A stretch of 64,000 nt of DNA from Corynebacterium sp. GTDB taxonomy: Bacteria > Actinomycetota > Actinomycetes > Mycobacteriales > Mycobacteriaceae. The number at the start of each line of letters is the position of its first letter. Positions within the stretch are counted from its first letter, which is position 1. Location of the stretch: contig JAUMTW010000008.1 in the NCBI GenBank assembly GCA_030531005.1, positions 1 to 64,000 of the forward strand, written 5' to 3'. The position numbers were made by a program, and so were the translations under genes. Below the pieces are notes generated by a model, which searched no databases, was not told where the DNA came from, and saw nothing but the letters and a program-made list of their open reading frames with translations. Below, piece by piece: positions 16,878 to 25,940 of the stretch.

Positions 16878-18148
16878 TTTTCAGCCGGGGCGACACGCTT
16901 GTCACCGCCTGCCCGACGTCGCTCAATCCCAGCCCATGCCCCGGCTAACAGGGCAAAAACCAGCACGCTCAGCCCAAACAGGGGCGCAATAAGCCCGTAG
17001 AGCACTACGGCTGCTAACCACCAATACGAGAAGCGGGCAGGGCGTGTTGGGCGCTGGTGCCGGCGTGCCCCGCGATAGCCCAGCCAGGCCATAGCAACGA
17101 TGCATAGCGCCAATACTGCCAAGGCCAGTTGGTTGACCCAGCCGAGCAGCAAACCCATATGTAGAGGGATGAGCCAATCAGTGAGCTTGGCAACCAGCGG
17201 CCAATCGGCAAAGTTCACACGGTCATGTACGCTGCCATCAGCAGCAATGGCTACGCTATCGCGGCTGAAGACCCATGGCTGCCGAAGTTCCTGGGCGATC
17301 CAGGCATGCCCGGCCTCCGGAGCCTGCAGCTCAAAGGGAGTATCTAATTCTGCGCGCGCAGTGGCCCAGACGGCATCGATGCCAGCCATATCCCCGGTGC
17401 CTGCGGTCGGCATGTCGTGATCTGCGTGGACATCTGCGGCTGCAGGGGTTACGTCCTCGGACAATTCAGTGTGGGCTTGCGGCGCCATCCACGATAATTG
17501 CGCGCGTACTTCTGCGATATTGTTACCGGCCACGGTGGACCAGGTCAGTCCGGTGGCTGCTAAAAAGAGCATGCCTGGCAGCAGGATGATTCCTAGACGG
17601 GAATGCCAGCTGCGCTTGCGCGCCTTGCGCCGGCGCCACCATAGATAAGTCCCACTCAAAGCCAAGGCACCAAGCCAGGAGGCGGCGAGTTCGGAATACC
17701 AGCGCATGCCATAACCAAATAATAGGCTGCGATGCAAATTTGAGAGGAAGGTGCGCACCGGCAGCGCTCCGGAGGAACCATACTGGATGCTCTCTCCGGT
17801 AATGTCGAGCGTCACTGGGTCAACGAAGACTACCTGGCGCGTGCTAGCGGGTAAATCTTCATCCTGAAAGAGCACCCGGGTGGTCTTCCCTGCTGCAGCC
17901 GGCTGAATGCCACTCACAGCGAGGTCTGGGTGTTTTTCCTGGGCTACGGCCACTTGGTGCGACAGCGGGTGGAGGGGGCCACTGCTGGAGGTGGTGAGCA
18001 TATCACGATAGGTCAGCTGCTCGGCGGCCGGCGCCGCGGCATAGAGCAGACCGGTGAGAGCTGCAACGATGATAAAGGGTGCAATGAACACACCAGCCAG
18101 GTAATGCAAGCGGTAAGTAAACGCATGAAGCGCTGCGTGTGGTTTCAT
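16874..18148 (-). CDS. PepSY-associated transmembrane protein
   Basis: 424-residue membrane protein of the PepSY-TM (DUF3649-like) group. It has an N-terminal span (AGVFIAPFIIVAALTGLLYAA), an outer PepSY-like region, a central pair of spans around residues 150-225, and three C-terminal spans. A histidine/aspartate-rich stretch (DVHADHDM, about residue 240) and conserved transmembrane histidines fit the family's proposed role in metal or siderophore reduction. That role is not shown directly. The ATG at 18148 is preferred because the longer frame (from 18220) would begin inside the tRNA-Lys terminator. No clear ribosome binding site. Confidence 0.8.
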   Translation of the reverse strand: MKPHAALHAFTYRLHYLAGVFIAPFIIVAALTGLLYAAAPAAEQLTYRDMLTTSSSGPLHPLSHQVAVAQEKHPDLAVSGIQPAAAGKTTRVLFQDEDLPASTRQVVFVDPVTLDITGESIQYGSSGALPVRTFLSNLHRSLLFGYGMRWYSELAASWLGALALSGTYLWWRRRKARKRSWHSRLGIILLPGMLFLAATGLTWSTVAGNNIAEVRAQLSWMAPQAHTELSEDVTPAAADVHADHDMPTAGTGDMAGIDAVWATARAELDTPFELQAPEAGHAWIAQELRQPWVFSRDSVAIAADGSVHDRVNFADWPLVAKLTDWLIPLHMGLLLGWVNQLALAVLALCIVAMAWLGYRGARRHQRPTRPARFSYWWLAAVVLYGLIAPLFGLSVLVFALLAGAWAGIERRRAGGDKRVAPAEN

Positions 18149-18193
18149 AACTGTTTTAGTCGCCTGCCTGTGCCCAAAAGTTCCCTGGAACCG

Positions 18194-18227
18194 AAAAATC
18201 CCCCTGCCCGTATGGGGCAAGGGGGAT
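18194..18227 (-). terminator. Terminator of tRNA-Lys
   Basis: Minus-strand hairpin with ATCCCCC and GCCC pairing with GGGC and GGGGGAT (one bulge), followed by TTTTT. It lies 6 nt after tRNA-Lys and 45 nt before the PepSY gene start. Confidence 0.85.
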
Positions 18228-18233
18228 GAACAG

Positions 18234-18306
18234 TGGGCCCTGTGGGGATCGAACCCACGACCTGCGGATTAAAAGTCCGTAGCTCTACCAACTGAGCTAA
18301 AGGCCC
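18234..18306 (-). tRNA. tRNA-Lys (TTT)
   Basis: Acceptor GGGCCTT/AGGGCCC, D-arm TAGCTCAGTTGGTAGAGC, anticodon arm CGGA-CTTTTAA-TCCG with anticodon TTT, T-arm GTGGGTTCGATCCCCAC, discriminator A, no encoded CCA. Confidence 0.97.
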
Positions 18307-18360
18307 ACGCACGCATGCGCGCACCATGCAATGATAGCGCATGCGAGAAGGTTTGAAAAA

Positions 18361-19878
18361 CTAGAGCTTGCGCATGCTTCCTGTTTCCTGGAAACGCTGG
18401 TGGAAGGAGAAGGCTTGAGTCAGATCATGCGGCGTTTGCATGGTCTTCTTCTCCTGGGCTTGGTGCAGCGCACGCTCGTAGTATTCCTCCAGCAATGGAC
18501 GATAATCCGGGTGTGCCAGGGCGATGATCTTTGGTACGCGCTGGCGCGGTGCCAGGCCGCGCAGATCCGCATAGCCGTATTCGCTAATGATGACCTTTAC
18601 ATCCTGTTCGGTGTGATCCACGTGGGAAACGAATGGCACGATCGCGGAGATGTCGCCCCCCTTAGCAATCGATGGGGTGATGAAGGAGGAGATGTAGCCA
18701 TTACGCGTAAAGTCCGCAGAGCCTCCGACACCATTCATCATGCGTGATCCAATCACATTCGTGGAGTTCACATTGCCGTAGATATCAGCCTCGATAAGGC
18801 CATTGGTGGCAATCAGCCCCAGGCGGCGTACGACCTCAGGATGGTTGGAGATCTGCTGTGGGCGCAAGATGATGTGCTTGCGATACTTCGCAGCCTCATC
18901 ATTCATGCGATCGGCATACTCCGGCGATAGCGAGAAGGCCGTGGAAGAAGCCACGGTCATCTTGCCAGCATCAATGAGATCAACCATGCCGTCCTGGATA
19001 ACCTCGGTGTAGGCCTGGATGTTTTCAAACTTGGAATCCAGCAGGCCAGCCATCACGGCATTTGGCACGTTACCCACACCGGACTGCATGATGTATTTGT
19101 CATATGCCAAGCGTCCGGCAGCGACCTCGCCTTCGAGGAAGTCGAGGAAGTGTCCGGCGATTTGCTTGGACTGCTCATCCAAGGGCTTGAATGGCGCATT
19201 TCGATCTGGGGAATTGGTCTCCACCACGGCCACAACCTTATCGATGTCGATATCGATATATGGGGTACCAATGCGCTGGCCGACCTCGGTAATTGGTACT
19301 GGAATACGATTTGGCAGGGATGGGATGCGATAAATATCGGCCATGCCCTCAAGATCCTCGGACTGCCAGGAGTTCACCTCAATAATGATGCGCTCGGCTG
19401 CATCCAGGTATTCGACATTATTACCGATGGACGATGAAGGGATCAGGTGCCCTTCTTCGGTAATGCGCACGACCTCAACGATGGCAACATTCATAGTGCC
19501 GAAGAAGCCCTCTTCGACATACATGCCAGACTCCGAGAGGTGGTAGTCGGCATAATAGGTGGTGCCATCATTGATCTTTTGACGCAAGATTGGGTCAGAT
19601 TGGTATGGGGTGCGGAAACGCAAGGCATCGGCTTCTGCCAAAACACCATCACAGTCTGGGGCGGTGGATGCGCCGGTGAACAGATCGATTTGGTAATCCT
19701 CGCCGCGGCCATGGGCTTCCTTGGCACGCGCGGCGATGGCTGCGGGCAGCTCTTTCGGGTAGCCAGCGCCGGTGAAACCGGACACGCCTACGCGATCCCC
19801 GTGCTTGACGAATTCAGCCGCCTCCTCTGCGGTCATGACCTTGCCACGCAGCGTGGCGTTCGCAATACGATCTGACAT
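18361..19878 (-). CDS. Acetyl-CoA hydrolase / succinyl-CoA:acetate CoA-transferase
   Basis: Class I CoA-transferase of 505 residues (Cat1/AarC/ActA group). It exchanges CoA between succinyl-CoA (or other acyl-CoA) and acetate in the cytoplasm. Visible are GVSGFTGAGYPKELP near the N-terminus, the glycine-rich NGVGGSADF, and ISEYGYADLRG near the C-terminus. ATG at 19878 has GGAGGA seven bases upstream; an in-frame ATG at 19917 lacks one. Strong codon bias suggests high expression. C4-5 boxes at 20047-20074 upstream may bind RamA, which would tie it to acetate metabolism. Substrate preference cannot be read from sequence; C. glutamicum ActA in this neighbourhood uses acetate and propionate. Confidence 0.9.
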   Translation of the reverse strand: MSDRIANATLRGKVMTAEEAAEFVKHGDRVGVSGFTGAGYPKELPAAIAARAKEAHGRGEDYQIDLFTGASTAPDCDGVLAEADALRFRTPYQSDPILRQKINDGTTYYADYHLSESGMYVEEGFFGTMNVAIVEVVRITEEGHLIPSSSIGNNVEYLDAAERIIIEVNSWQSEDLEGMADIYRIPSLPNRIPVPITEVGQRIGTPYIDIDIDKVVAVVETNSPDRNAPFKPLDEQSKQIAGHFLDFLEGEVAAGRLAYDKYIMQSGVGNVPNAVMAGLLDSKFENIQAYTEVIQDGMVDLIDAGKMTVASSTAFSLSPEYADRMNDEAAKYRKHIILRPQQISNHPEVVRRLGLIATNGLIEADIYGNVNSTNVIGSRMMNGVGGSADFTRNGYISSFITPSIAKGGDISAIVPFVSHVDHTEQDVKVIISEYGYADLRGLAPRQRVPKIIALAHPDYRPLLEEYYERALHQAQEKKTMQTPHDLTQAFSFHQRFQETGSMRKL

Positions 19879-20046
19879 GGAGTCCTCCTCGCAGGTTGTG
19901 GCCACAAAACAGCACACAACGGGTTATCTATCGGTCACTGCGCTGCGCGTCACTTCTCGCCGCACAGTAGGGCAACACTCACAATGAGTTATGCAAACCA
20001 CAATATCGCATATTCGGCACCTCGCGCCGGGCACTTTTCCATATTC

Positions 20047-20074
20047 ACCCCCAAATGCCCCCAACTTAGGGGTA
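20047..20074. promoter_or_regulatory. Cluster of RamA/RamB-like C/G-run boxes
   Basis: ACCCCCA (20047-20053), GCCCCCA (20057-20063) and AGGGGTA (20068-20074) in the divergent promoter region of the CoA-transferase and dus genes. They match the loose A/T-flanked G4-6 or C4-6 motif reported for RamA. Assignment is tentative. Confidence 0.35.
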
Positions 20075-20150
20075 ACCTCGCTATCAATCCTCACGGCACG
20101 CACCCTTGCGGGAATTGGCAGCGTGTACTCGAAAAGGCACAATATAGAAC

Positions 20151-21296
20151 GTGACTGTTCGTATTGGAAGCATTGAACTGCAATCTCCGGTAATTCTCGC
20201 CCCCATGGCTGGGGTGACCAATATCGCTTTCCGCACCTTATGCCGGGAACAAGAACTCGCCCGCACCGGCACCGTGTCTGGGCTGTATGTCTGCGAGATG
20301 ATTACCGCTCGGGCTTTAGTCGAAGGCAATGAGAAGACCATGGGGATGGTGCACTTTGCCCCAGAAGAACAACCTCGCAGTATGCAGCTTTACACCACGG
20401 ACCCCAAGTACACCTATGAGGCGGTACGCAAGATTGTGGCCGAAGATCTCGCCGATCACATCGACATGAATTTCGGCTGCCCCGTACCCAAGGTAACTCG
20501 GCGCGGAGGTGGGGCTGCCCTGCCTTATAAGCGCCAACTCTTCCGCAATATTGTTCATGCCGCCGTGCGCGGGGTGGAGGGAACCAATATTCCAGTGACC
20601 GTGAAATTCCGCATGGGCATCGATGATGCGCACCTGACCTACCTGGATGCCGGACGCATCGCGGTGGAAGAAGGCGCCCAGGCTGTGGCCTTACACGCGC
20701 GCACTGCCGCACAGCGCTACTCCGGCACCGCGCAGTGGCAATACATTACTCGTCTCAAGGAGTCGTTGGCCGATACTGGGATCCCTGTGCTTGGTAATGG
20801 AGACATTTTCCGCGCTCAGGATGCCGCAGACATGATGGAGCAGACCGGCTGCGATGGCGTCGTTGTAGGTCGCGGTTGTTTGGGCCGGCCTTGGTTATTT
20901 GCGGAACTGTCTGCAGCTTTGCGTAACCAAGCGATTCCTGCCCCACCAACGCTAGGTGAGGTAACCGAGATTATGCAGCGCCATGCCACCTTGTTGGCAG
21001 AGTCGCAGGGCGAGGAGCATGGCTGCCGTGATTTCCGCAAGCACATTGGCTGGTACTTACGCGGTTATCCGGTGGGCGGGGAGCTGCGCCGGAATTTGGC
21101 GCGGGTTACTAGCTTGTTCGAGTTGCAGAAGCTACTAGCACCCTATGCGGATAGCACTGCGATGGCCGCGGATGCCTCCGGGCCGCGCGGGCGGCAGGGG
21201 TCGCCTGGCAAGGTAGCTTTGCCTGATGGCTGGTTGGATGATCCCGAGGATGCCACGGTGCCAGTGGGTGCGGAGATCGAAAACTCCGGTGGCTAA
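20151..21296 (+). CDS. dusB: tRNA-dihydrouridine synthase (DusB type)
   Basis: FMN enzyme reducing uridines in tRNA D-loops. TIM-barrel signatures: LAPMAGVTNIAFR (about 17-29), MNFGCPVPKVTRRGGGAAL with the catalytic Cys in GCP, VKFRMGID, HARTAAQRYSG and GNGDIF, then VGRGCLGRPWLF. At 381 residues it is slightly longer than E. coli DusB because of a low-complexity C-terminal tail. GTG start at 20151 (VTVRIGSIEL reads as MTVRIGSIEL). It is divergent from the CoA-transferase and 26 bp before phoU. The same pairing occurs in C. glutamicum, as I recall. Confidence 0.95.
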   Translation: MTVRIGSIELQSPVILAPMAGVTNIAFRTLCREQELARTGTVSGLYVCEMITARALVEGNEKTMGMVHFAPEEQPRSMQLYTTDPKYTYEAVRKIVAEDLADHIDMNFGCPVPKVTRRGGGAALPYKRQLFRNIVHAAVRGVEGTNIPVTVKFRMGIDDAHLTYLDAGRIAVEEGAQAVALHARTAAQRYSGTAQWQYITRLKESLADTGIPVLGNGDIFRAQDAADMMEQTGCDGVVVGRGCLGRPWLFAELSAALRNQAIPAPPTLGEVTEIMQRHATLLAESQGEEHGCRDFRKHIGWYLRGYPVGGELRRNLARVTSLFELQKLLAPYADSTAMAADASGPRGRQGSPGKVALPDGWLDDPEDATVPVGAEIENSGG

Positions 21297-21322
21297 GGCT
21301 TCCAGCAGTTAGAATTACCGGT

Positions 21323-22093
21323 ATGAGCATCACCTACCGGGAGCATTTGGACGCCTTTTCCCGCGATCTCACTTTAATGTGCGAGACCGTGACTACCACC
21401 TTGCGAGCAGCCTGCTATGGACTGACTGACACCTCGCTGCGTAGTGCAGAGGAGGCTATGACGCTAACCGACGAACTGCTCGAGATTCGGGAGCGCTGCA
21501 CCAGCCGCGCTACCCAATTGCTAGCACTCGAGGCTTCCAAGGCCCGGGATGTGCGCCAGGTATTGGCATCGATTTATATCATTGAAGATTTTCACCGCAT
21601 GGGCGTGCTTGCCATGCACATTGCCTCGGTGGCGCGGCGCACGTATCCGGAGCCTGCCGTCGCCCCAGAGCTCATGGTGCAGTTGCGTACCCTCGCACGC
21701 CTTACTCTGGATATGTCCGAGAAGGTGCACGGCATTGTGTCGGATCCAGATCCAGAGGCTGCAGTGGATTTGGCCGTGGATGATGATGCAGTCGATAGCA
21801 TCTATGACGAGGTTATGAATGCGTTGCGCCAAGATGACTGGAGCTATAGTCCACAGATGGCCGTGGATATGGCATCCTTAGTGCGCTTTTTTGAGCGTTA
21901 TGCGGATCATACGGTGAATGTGGCCCAACAAATTCTCTTTTTGGTCACCGGGATGAAGTCGGCGGATTATCAAGCGCGACGCGCACTTGGCGATAAGCCA
22001 GAAGAAATTGAACAGGCCTCCGAGGACACCAAAGCGGCCACTGGGTTCCAGTGGCCGCGGGTTATACGCTTACCCTTTAAGGGCGAAAATTAG
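21323..22093 (+). CDS. phoU: PhoU-type phosphate signalling protein
   Basis: 256-residue cytoplasmic protein with two PhoU helical repeats (about 10-95 and 115-205). It begins YREHLDAFSRDLTLMCETV and carries the metal-binding acidic/histidine pattern FFERYADHTVNVAQQI in the second repeat. PhoU normally couples the PstSCAB phosphate transporter to the PhoR sensor kinase. In C. glutamicum pstB lies next to phoU and pstS next to mshD; here no pst gene intervenes. The PhoS/PhoR-like pair is at 46553-48739. Stop codons interlock (TTAG) with the convergent small gene. Confidence 0.93.
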   Translation: MSITYREHLDAFSRDLTLMCETVTTTLRAACYGLTDTSLRSAEEAMTLTDELLEIRERCTSRATQLLALEASKARDVRQVLASIYIIEDFHRMGVLAMHIASVARRTYPEPAVAPELMVQLRTLARLTLDMSEKVHGIVSDPDPEAAVDLAVDDDAVDSIYDEVMNALRQDDWSYSPQMAVDMASLVRFFERYADHTVNVAQQILFLVTGMKSADYQARRALGDKPEEIEQASEDTKAATGFQWPRVIRLPFKGEN

Positions 22094-22257
22094 GCGCGTG
22101 CCTGGCGTACGTTGAAACGTACGGAAGCAAAGTTATCCAAGAAAGAGGCCTTGGCCTCGTTCTCGCGTTCCATGTTCGCAAATGCAACGTCGGCCGCTGC
22201 CATGAGGTCTTCAGCGGTAGGAACTTCCAACTTCGTTGCGGAGACTGCTACAGACAT
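22090..22257 (-). CDS. Small hypothetical protein (55 aa)
   Basis: 55-residue acidic/alanine-rich protein, mostly predicted helix (AEDLMAAADVAFANMERENEAKASF split by eye), ending FNVRQARA. The ATG at 22257 has AAGAAAGG nine bases upstream, the best of the possible starts (a longer frame begins at 22287). No known domain. It occupies the place where pstSCAB would be expected between phoU and mshD. About 160 bp of its upstream region separates it from mshD. Confidence 0.65.
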   Translation of the reverse strand: MSVAVSATKLEVPTAEDLMAAADVAFANMERENEAKASFLDNFASVRFNVRQARA

Positions 22258-22416
22258 TGTGGGAACCTTTCTTGAAAGCATCTTCATCTTTCAACCTGAT
22301 GATTTTGAAGATAAACCCCGAAGTTTTCCGAAAAGTACCGCGTAGGTTAACAAAGAGTTAACCACTCCTCTGTGCTGGGGAAACGCGTTTCGCGTCAACC
22401 AGAATTGTGAGTAGTA

Positions 22417-23280
22417 TCACTCACTTTTCCCATAGAGGGCGTGCGATTCCGAAACTTCAAAGCCCAACGCCCGATAGGTTGCTACTGCCGGCGTATTATC
22501 GCTTTCCACGTAGAGCTCCACCTCGTGCAAGTTCCGCGCCCACATATGCTGGGTCCCCACCAAGGTCAAGGCCTTGCCCAAACCGCGGCCCTGGTACTCC
22601 GGGGAGAGCCCCACCACATAGACCTCGCCAACTCCCGGTTTTTCTTCAGGCACAATTTTGACCCAGTGGAAGCCTGCAACCTGTGGGTGCGCTCCTGTCG
22701 TATCAATGAGAAAAAGCACGTCCTTCGGCGTAAACCAGGTGGTCTCTTGCGCTTGTTGTAACCGCTGGATATCCCAACCGCCTTGTTCTGGATGCCAATC
22801 GAAGGCGGCATTATTGACTGCGAGCCACCGCTGCGCGATATTTGGGATCGCAATGCGCGCACGTTGTAAGTCCCAAACCGCAAAACCTACAGGTAACTGG
22901 GGTGCGTCCAAGGGTAAGGCAGCGCGCATCACAAAGAGCTCGCGACGCAGCTGCATACCTTGGGCGGCGGCGAGGGCTTGGGCACCGGCGAGATTGCCAT
23001 GCGCCCACACGGGTGTGCCGCCGAGCTTAGCAAGCAAGGCGCTACCGATTCCGTGGCGGCGGTACTTGGGGTGTACAACCAGTTCCGCGGTAGCGCCATC
23101 ACTAGCGGCGAGGCCAATGACAACATCACCATCATTGGCCACCCAGTGGGTGTGCTGGCGAGAGGCATCCTCTAGTCCTATGAGAAATTGCTCAGAAAAG
23201 GGAGCCACGCCATCAGCGGCGGTGGCGGCATCGAGGAGTTCGCTAGCAGTTGCAACAGTGGTTTCAGAGCGAATGTGCAT
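22417..23280 (-). CDS. mshD: Mycothiol synthase (acetyltransferase)
   Basis: Last step of mycothiol synthesis: acetylates the cysteinyl amine of Cys-GlcN-Ins. It is a two-domain GNAT protein of 287 residues. The N-terminal domain has KYRRHGIGSALL and the C-terminal one LSPEYQGRGLGKALTLVG with WVKIVPEEKPGVGEVYVVG. The C-terminal YVESDNTPAVATYRALGFE closes the fold. Mycothiol occurs only in actinobacteria, which supports the taxonomic assignment. Neighbour of phoU (with one small gene between) and divergent from the LmeA-like gene. Confidence 0.93.
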   Translation of the reverse strand: MHIRSETTVATASELLDAATAADGVAPFSEQFLIGLEDASRQHTHWVANDGDVVIGLAASDGATAELVVHPKYRRHGIGSALLAKLGGTPVWAHGNLAGAQALAAAQGMQLRRELFVMRAALPLDAPQLPVGFAVWDLQRARIAIPNIAQRWLAVNNAAFDWHPEQGGWDIQRLQQAQETTWFTPKDVLFLIDTTGAHPQVAGFHWVKIVPEEKPGVGEVYVVGLSPEYQGRGLGKALTLVGTQHMWARNLHEVELYVESDNTPAVATYRALGFEVSESHALYGKSE

Positions 23281-23321
23281 ACCGTTAGCCTACCTTCCAC
23301 TCAACGTGCAAAGATAGGACT

Positions 23322-24065
23322 ATGATCAAACGCCTGCTGCCTCGTCTCCTGCTTGCACTCGCGCTGCTTGCCGGGCTGGTTTGGGTTGGGGATTCCGCGG
23401 TGGCAGCCCGGGTAGAGGCCGCAATTTCGCGTAAGATCCGGGCGCAGTCCGAGCTCGATGTGCCCCCAAGCGTGTATGTGGGCGGCATCCCCTATACCCA
23501 AGCACTTTTCAGTGGGGAGATTAAGACAGTAGCGGTGACCATTTCTGATGTCGAGTTGCCGGGGTTTGGCATCGTTACTACCAGCAGCGTGGCTACCGAT
23601 GTCACTGCAGACTCCTCCCAGGTCTTCAGCGGAGATATTGCCGGTGCCCGGGCACAGCTGCTCACCCAGACTGCGGGGCTCGATGCGGTGGCAGTGGGCA
23701 CGCAGCTGCACATGCCGGAGCTGGATATCTCAAATGCCTATGACATCTCCCCCGCTGGTTCTAATGCTGCCGAGGTGCAATTGCGAGGCACGGTGCCAGG
23801 TGATGATGCCCCGGTTACCGTAATCGCAGAGCTACGCCTCCAAGGCCCTCGCTTTAGTTTGCAGCCCATTCGGGTGAGTGAGCGTGCAGGCAGTCGGTTA
23901 CGCAATGCCGAACTTATTGATGCCTTTCAGTGGAGCTTCGACACCCGCGAGCTCATGGGGAGTCGCCAGGCTAGCTATGTCTATGTTGGTGGCGGAACTA
24001 TCTATTTCGAATCCCAGGAGCGCAATGTGGTAGTGGATTGGGAAGACTTCGCCTTAAACCCTTAA
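23322..24065 (+). CDS. LmeA-like (DUF2993) envelope protein
   Basis: 247-residue exported protein. The N-terminal hydrophobic segment (LLPRLLLALALLAGLVWVG) is a signal peptide or anchor. The rest is a DUF2993 lipid-binding-like beta-rich domain with VYVGGIPYTQALFSGEI and DVELPGFGI. The mycobacterial member LmeA is needed for mannan elongation of lipomannan in the periplasm. A similar job here is inference. It lies divergent from mshD and interlocks its stop (TTAA) with the convergent diacylglycerol kinase gene. Confidence 0.8.
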   Translation: MIKRLLPRLLLALALLAGLVWVGDSAVAARVEAAISRKIRAQSELDVPPSVYVGGIPYTQALFSGEIKTVAVTISDVELPGFGIVTTSSVATDVTADSSQVFSGDIAGARAQLLTQTAGLDAVAVGTQLHMPELDISNAYDISPAGSNAAEVQLRGTVPGDDAPVTVIAELRLQGPRFSLQPIRVSERAGSRLRNAELIDAFQWSFDTRELMGSRQASYVYVGGGTIYFESQERNVVVDWEDFALNP

Positions 24066-25108
24066 TCTTTGAGCCAGCCAAGAGGAATAAAATTGCGCAG
24101 TGCTTTTAACGACGACACCGCACCACGCCCCTGCGGCTTTGGTGGGGCATAGACTTCAATGGCTGCGGGCACCGCACCAAATTCCATGGCGGTAACCGGG
24201 GCTACATATTCCCCATCCACCTGGAATTTCAATGGGGTTTGGCAGCGCACCTCAATTCGTGCGGCATTATCAAAGCGAATGCGCCGACGCGCCACCCGCT
24301 TTTGGGCTTCCGGGCTTTGGCCTAACCCCACGAGGTTCGCCATGGCTAGCACACCAGTAAGCCCCCGTAGACTGCGCAGGGCGTAGACTCCCAGCCCACG
24401 AGTCAGCGAGTTACTGGGGTTTGTCACCACAGGCACAGGGCCGAAGAAAGTCCATGGATTAGTATTTGCCACGAAGAATAGCGGCACACCTTCAAAGGAC
24501 ACTGCCCGCCCGTGGCGGTCGGTGGCTGCAAAGGAAATGTGCGGTGGTTGTTGGCGCACCCGACGCCAGGAATTCAATCCAAAGAGGAAGTAGCGAACCG
24601 GGGTGGCTCGGGCACCGCGGTCGCGCACCTTTTCCATGGAGGCGATCACCTCAGCGTCAATGCCAATACCGGCATTGGCAGCAAACCAATGGGAATCCCA
24701 GGTGCCTAGATCCACAGTTTGGGTTACGCCATTCTCAATGAGGGTGGCGCCGAGTTTAGCGGCATCAATGGGATCTTGAGGAAATCCTAAGGCGCGGGCA
24801 AAAACATTCGCCGAACCGGTGGGAACAAAGAAAAGCAAGGGAAGTTCCGCTGCCGGCTTTTGGCTTCCTGCTGGGCCCAGTAACCCATTGAGGACCTCGT
24901 TCACGGTGCCATCGCCGCCTACAATGATGAGGATGTCATAATCTGCGCGCGTTAAGCCACGTACCATCTGGCCTGCATGCTTGGGATAATGGGTGAATTG
25001 GGCACGCAAGTGGAGATTAGGAACGCGCAGCAGGGCCTGCACGATGTGCCGCTGCACCCGCGGGGTGAGCGTGGTGGCATTTGGATTCGCAATTAACAAG
25101 GCCCGCAT
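24062..25108 (-). CDS. Diacylglycerol/sphingosine kinase family protein
   Basis: 348-residue lipid kinase, second DAGK-fold protein in the window. LLIANPNATTLTPR opens the protein. The nucleotide loop IIVGGDGTVNEVLNGL (about 79-94) is canonical, followed by FFVPTGSANVFARALGFP, where most relatives have SGTGND. The C-terminal domain keeps FQVDGEYV. It does not look like the Rv2252-type paralogue at 10013-10951. A homolog follows mshD in C. glutamicum, as I recall. Function in phospholipid turnover is inferred from family. Confidence 0.88.
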   Translation of the reverse strand: MRALLIANPNATTLTPRVQRHIVQALLRVPNLHLRAQFTHYPKHAGQMVRGLTRADYDILIIVGGDGTVNEVLNGLLGPAGSQKPAAELPLLFFVPTGSANVFARALGFPQDPIDAAKLGATLIENGVTQTVDLGTWDSHWFAANAGIGIDAEVIASMEKVRDRGARATPVRYFLFGLNSWRRVRQQPPHISFAATDRHGRAVSFEGVPLFFVANTNPWTFFGPVPVVTNPSNSLTRGLGVYALRSLRGLTGVLAMANLVGLGQSPEAQKRVARRRIRFDNAARIEVRCQTPLKFQVDGEYVAPVTAMEFGAVPAAIEVYAPPKPQGRGAVSSLKALRNFIPLGWLKD

Positions 25109-25233
25109 AACTTGCCAGTCTACGGGATTTTTTCTTGCGGAGGTTACTACACCCTATCTAAAGTTTGAAGTAATATGGGAAGCTGATTGATATTGATATT
25201 GTCGTTTCCGCAATAGATAAAGGTTTAATTTTC

Positions 25234-25881
25234 ATGAATCCTGGATACCCGTCCCAAAATCAGCCAGCCGGCTTGAGCGCAAACCAGCAGATTGATCGTG
25301 CTGCTCAGCAGTGGAAGGAATCCGCCCACCGCAATATTCCAGGCCTCGGTGACCTTCCTGTGCCAGATGACACCGCAAACCTGCGCGAAGGCCCGAGCCT
25401 GAATGATGGCTTGCTCGCCCTGCTCCCTCTGGTTGGTGTATGGCGTGGTACCGGCCAGGCTGATAGCCCTGAGGATGGCCAGTACTCTTTCGGCCAGCAG
25501 CTCACCTTTGCCCATGACGGCGAAAACTACCTTGCCTACGAGTCCCGCATCTGGAAACTCAATGAGAAGGGCGTGGCCACGAGTTTGGACGTGCGTGAGT
25601 CTGGCTTTTGGCGCATTAGCCTCGATGATGAGATCGAGGTTGTGTGCACTCACTCCACCGGCGTGGTGGAGATCTTCTACGGACAGCCGCTGAATGAGCG
25701 CGCCTGGGAGATTGAGGCTGCCTCCACCATGGTGACCTCTACCGGTCCTGACTCTCTGGGTCCTGGAAAGCGCCTCTACGGCCTGATGCCAAATAATCAC
25801 CTGGGCTGGGTGGATGAGCGCCTTATTGATGGCGAACTGCGGCCTCGTATGTCTGCGGAATTGCACCGCGTCATCGGCTAG
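25234..25881 (+). CDS. Nitrobindin-like heme-binding protein (UPF0678/FABP-like)
   Basis: 215-residue beta-barrel protein of the nitrobindin family. The family signature GVWRGTGQ lies at about residues 69-76 (the GxWxGxG motif of the lid). The proximal heme His is probably the one in ELHRVIG at the C-terminus. Mycobacterial members bind heme and are annotated as peroxynitrite isomerases. An N-terminal 60-residue extension is polar and common in actinobacteria. AAAGG precedes the ATG, and a strong terminator follows. Confidence 0.85.
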   Translation: MNPGYPSQNQPAGLSANQQIDRAAQQWKESAHRNIPGLGDLPVPDDTANLREGPSLNDGLLALLPLVGVWRGTGQADSPEDGQYSFGQQLTFAHDGENYLAYESRIWKLNEKGVATSLDVRESGFWRISLDDEIEVVCTHSTGVVEIFYGQPLNERAWEIEAASTMVTSTGPDSLGPGKRLYGLMPNNHLGWVDERLIDGELRPRMSAELHRVIG

Positions 25882-25900
25882 TCTCCAGCCGCAAATACCC

Positions 25901-25932
25901 AGGCACCCCACTGCTAGTGGGGTGCCTTTCTT
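25901..25932. terminator. Terminator after the nitrobindin-like gene
   Basis: Perfect 11-bp stem AGGCACCCCAC/GTGGGGTGCCT with a 5-nt loop, followed by TTCTTTG on the plus strand. It lies between convergent genes and may serve both. Confidence 0.88.
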
Positions 25933-25940
25933 TGTGTGCT

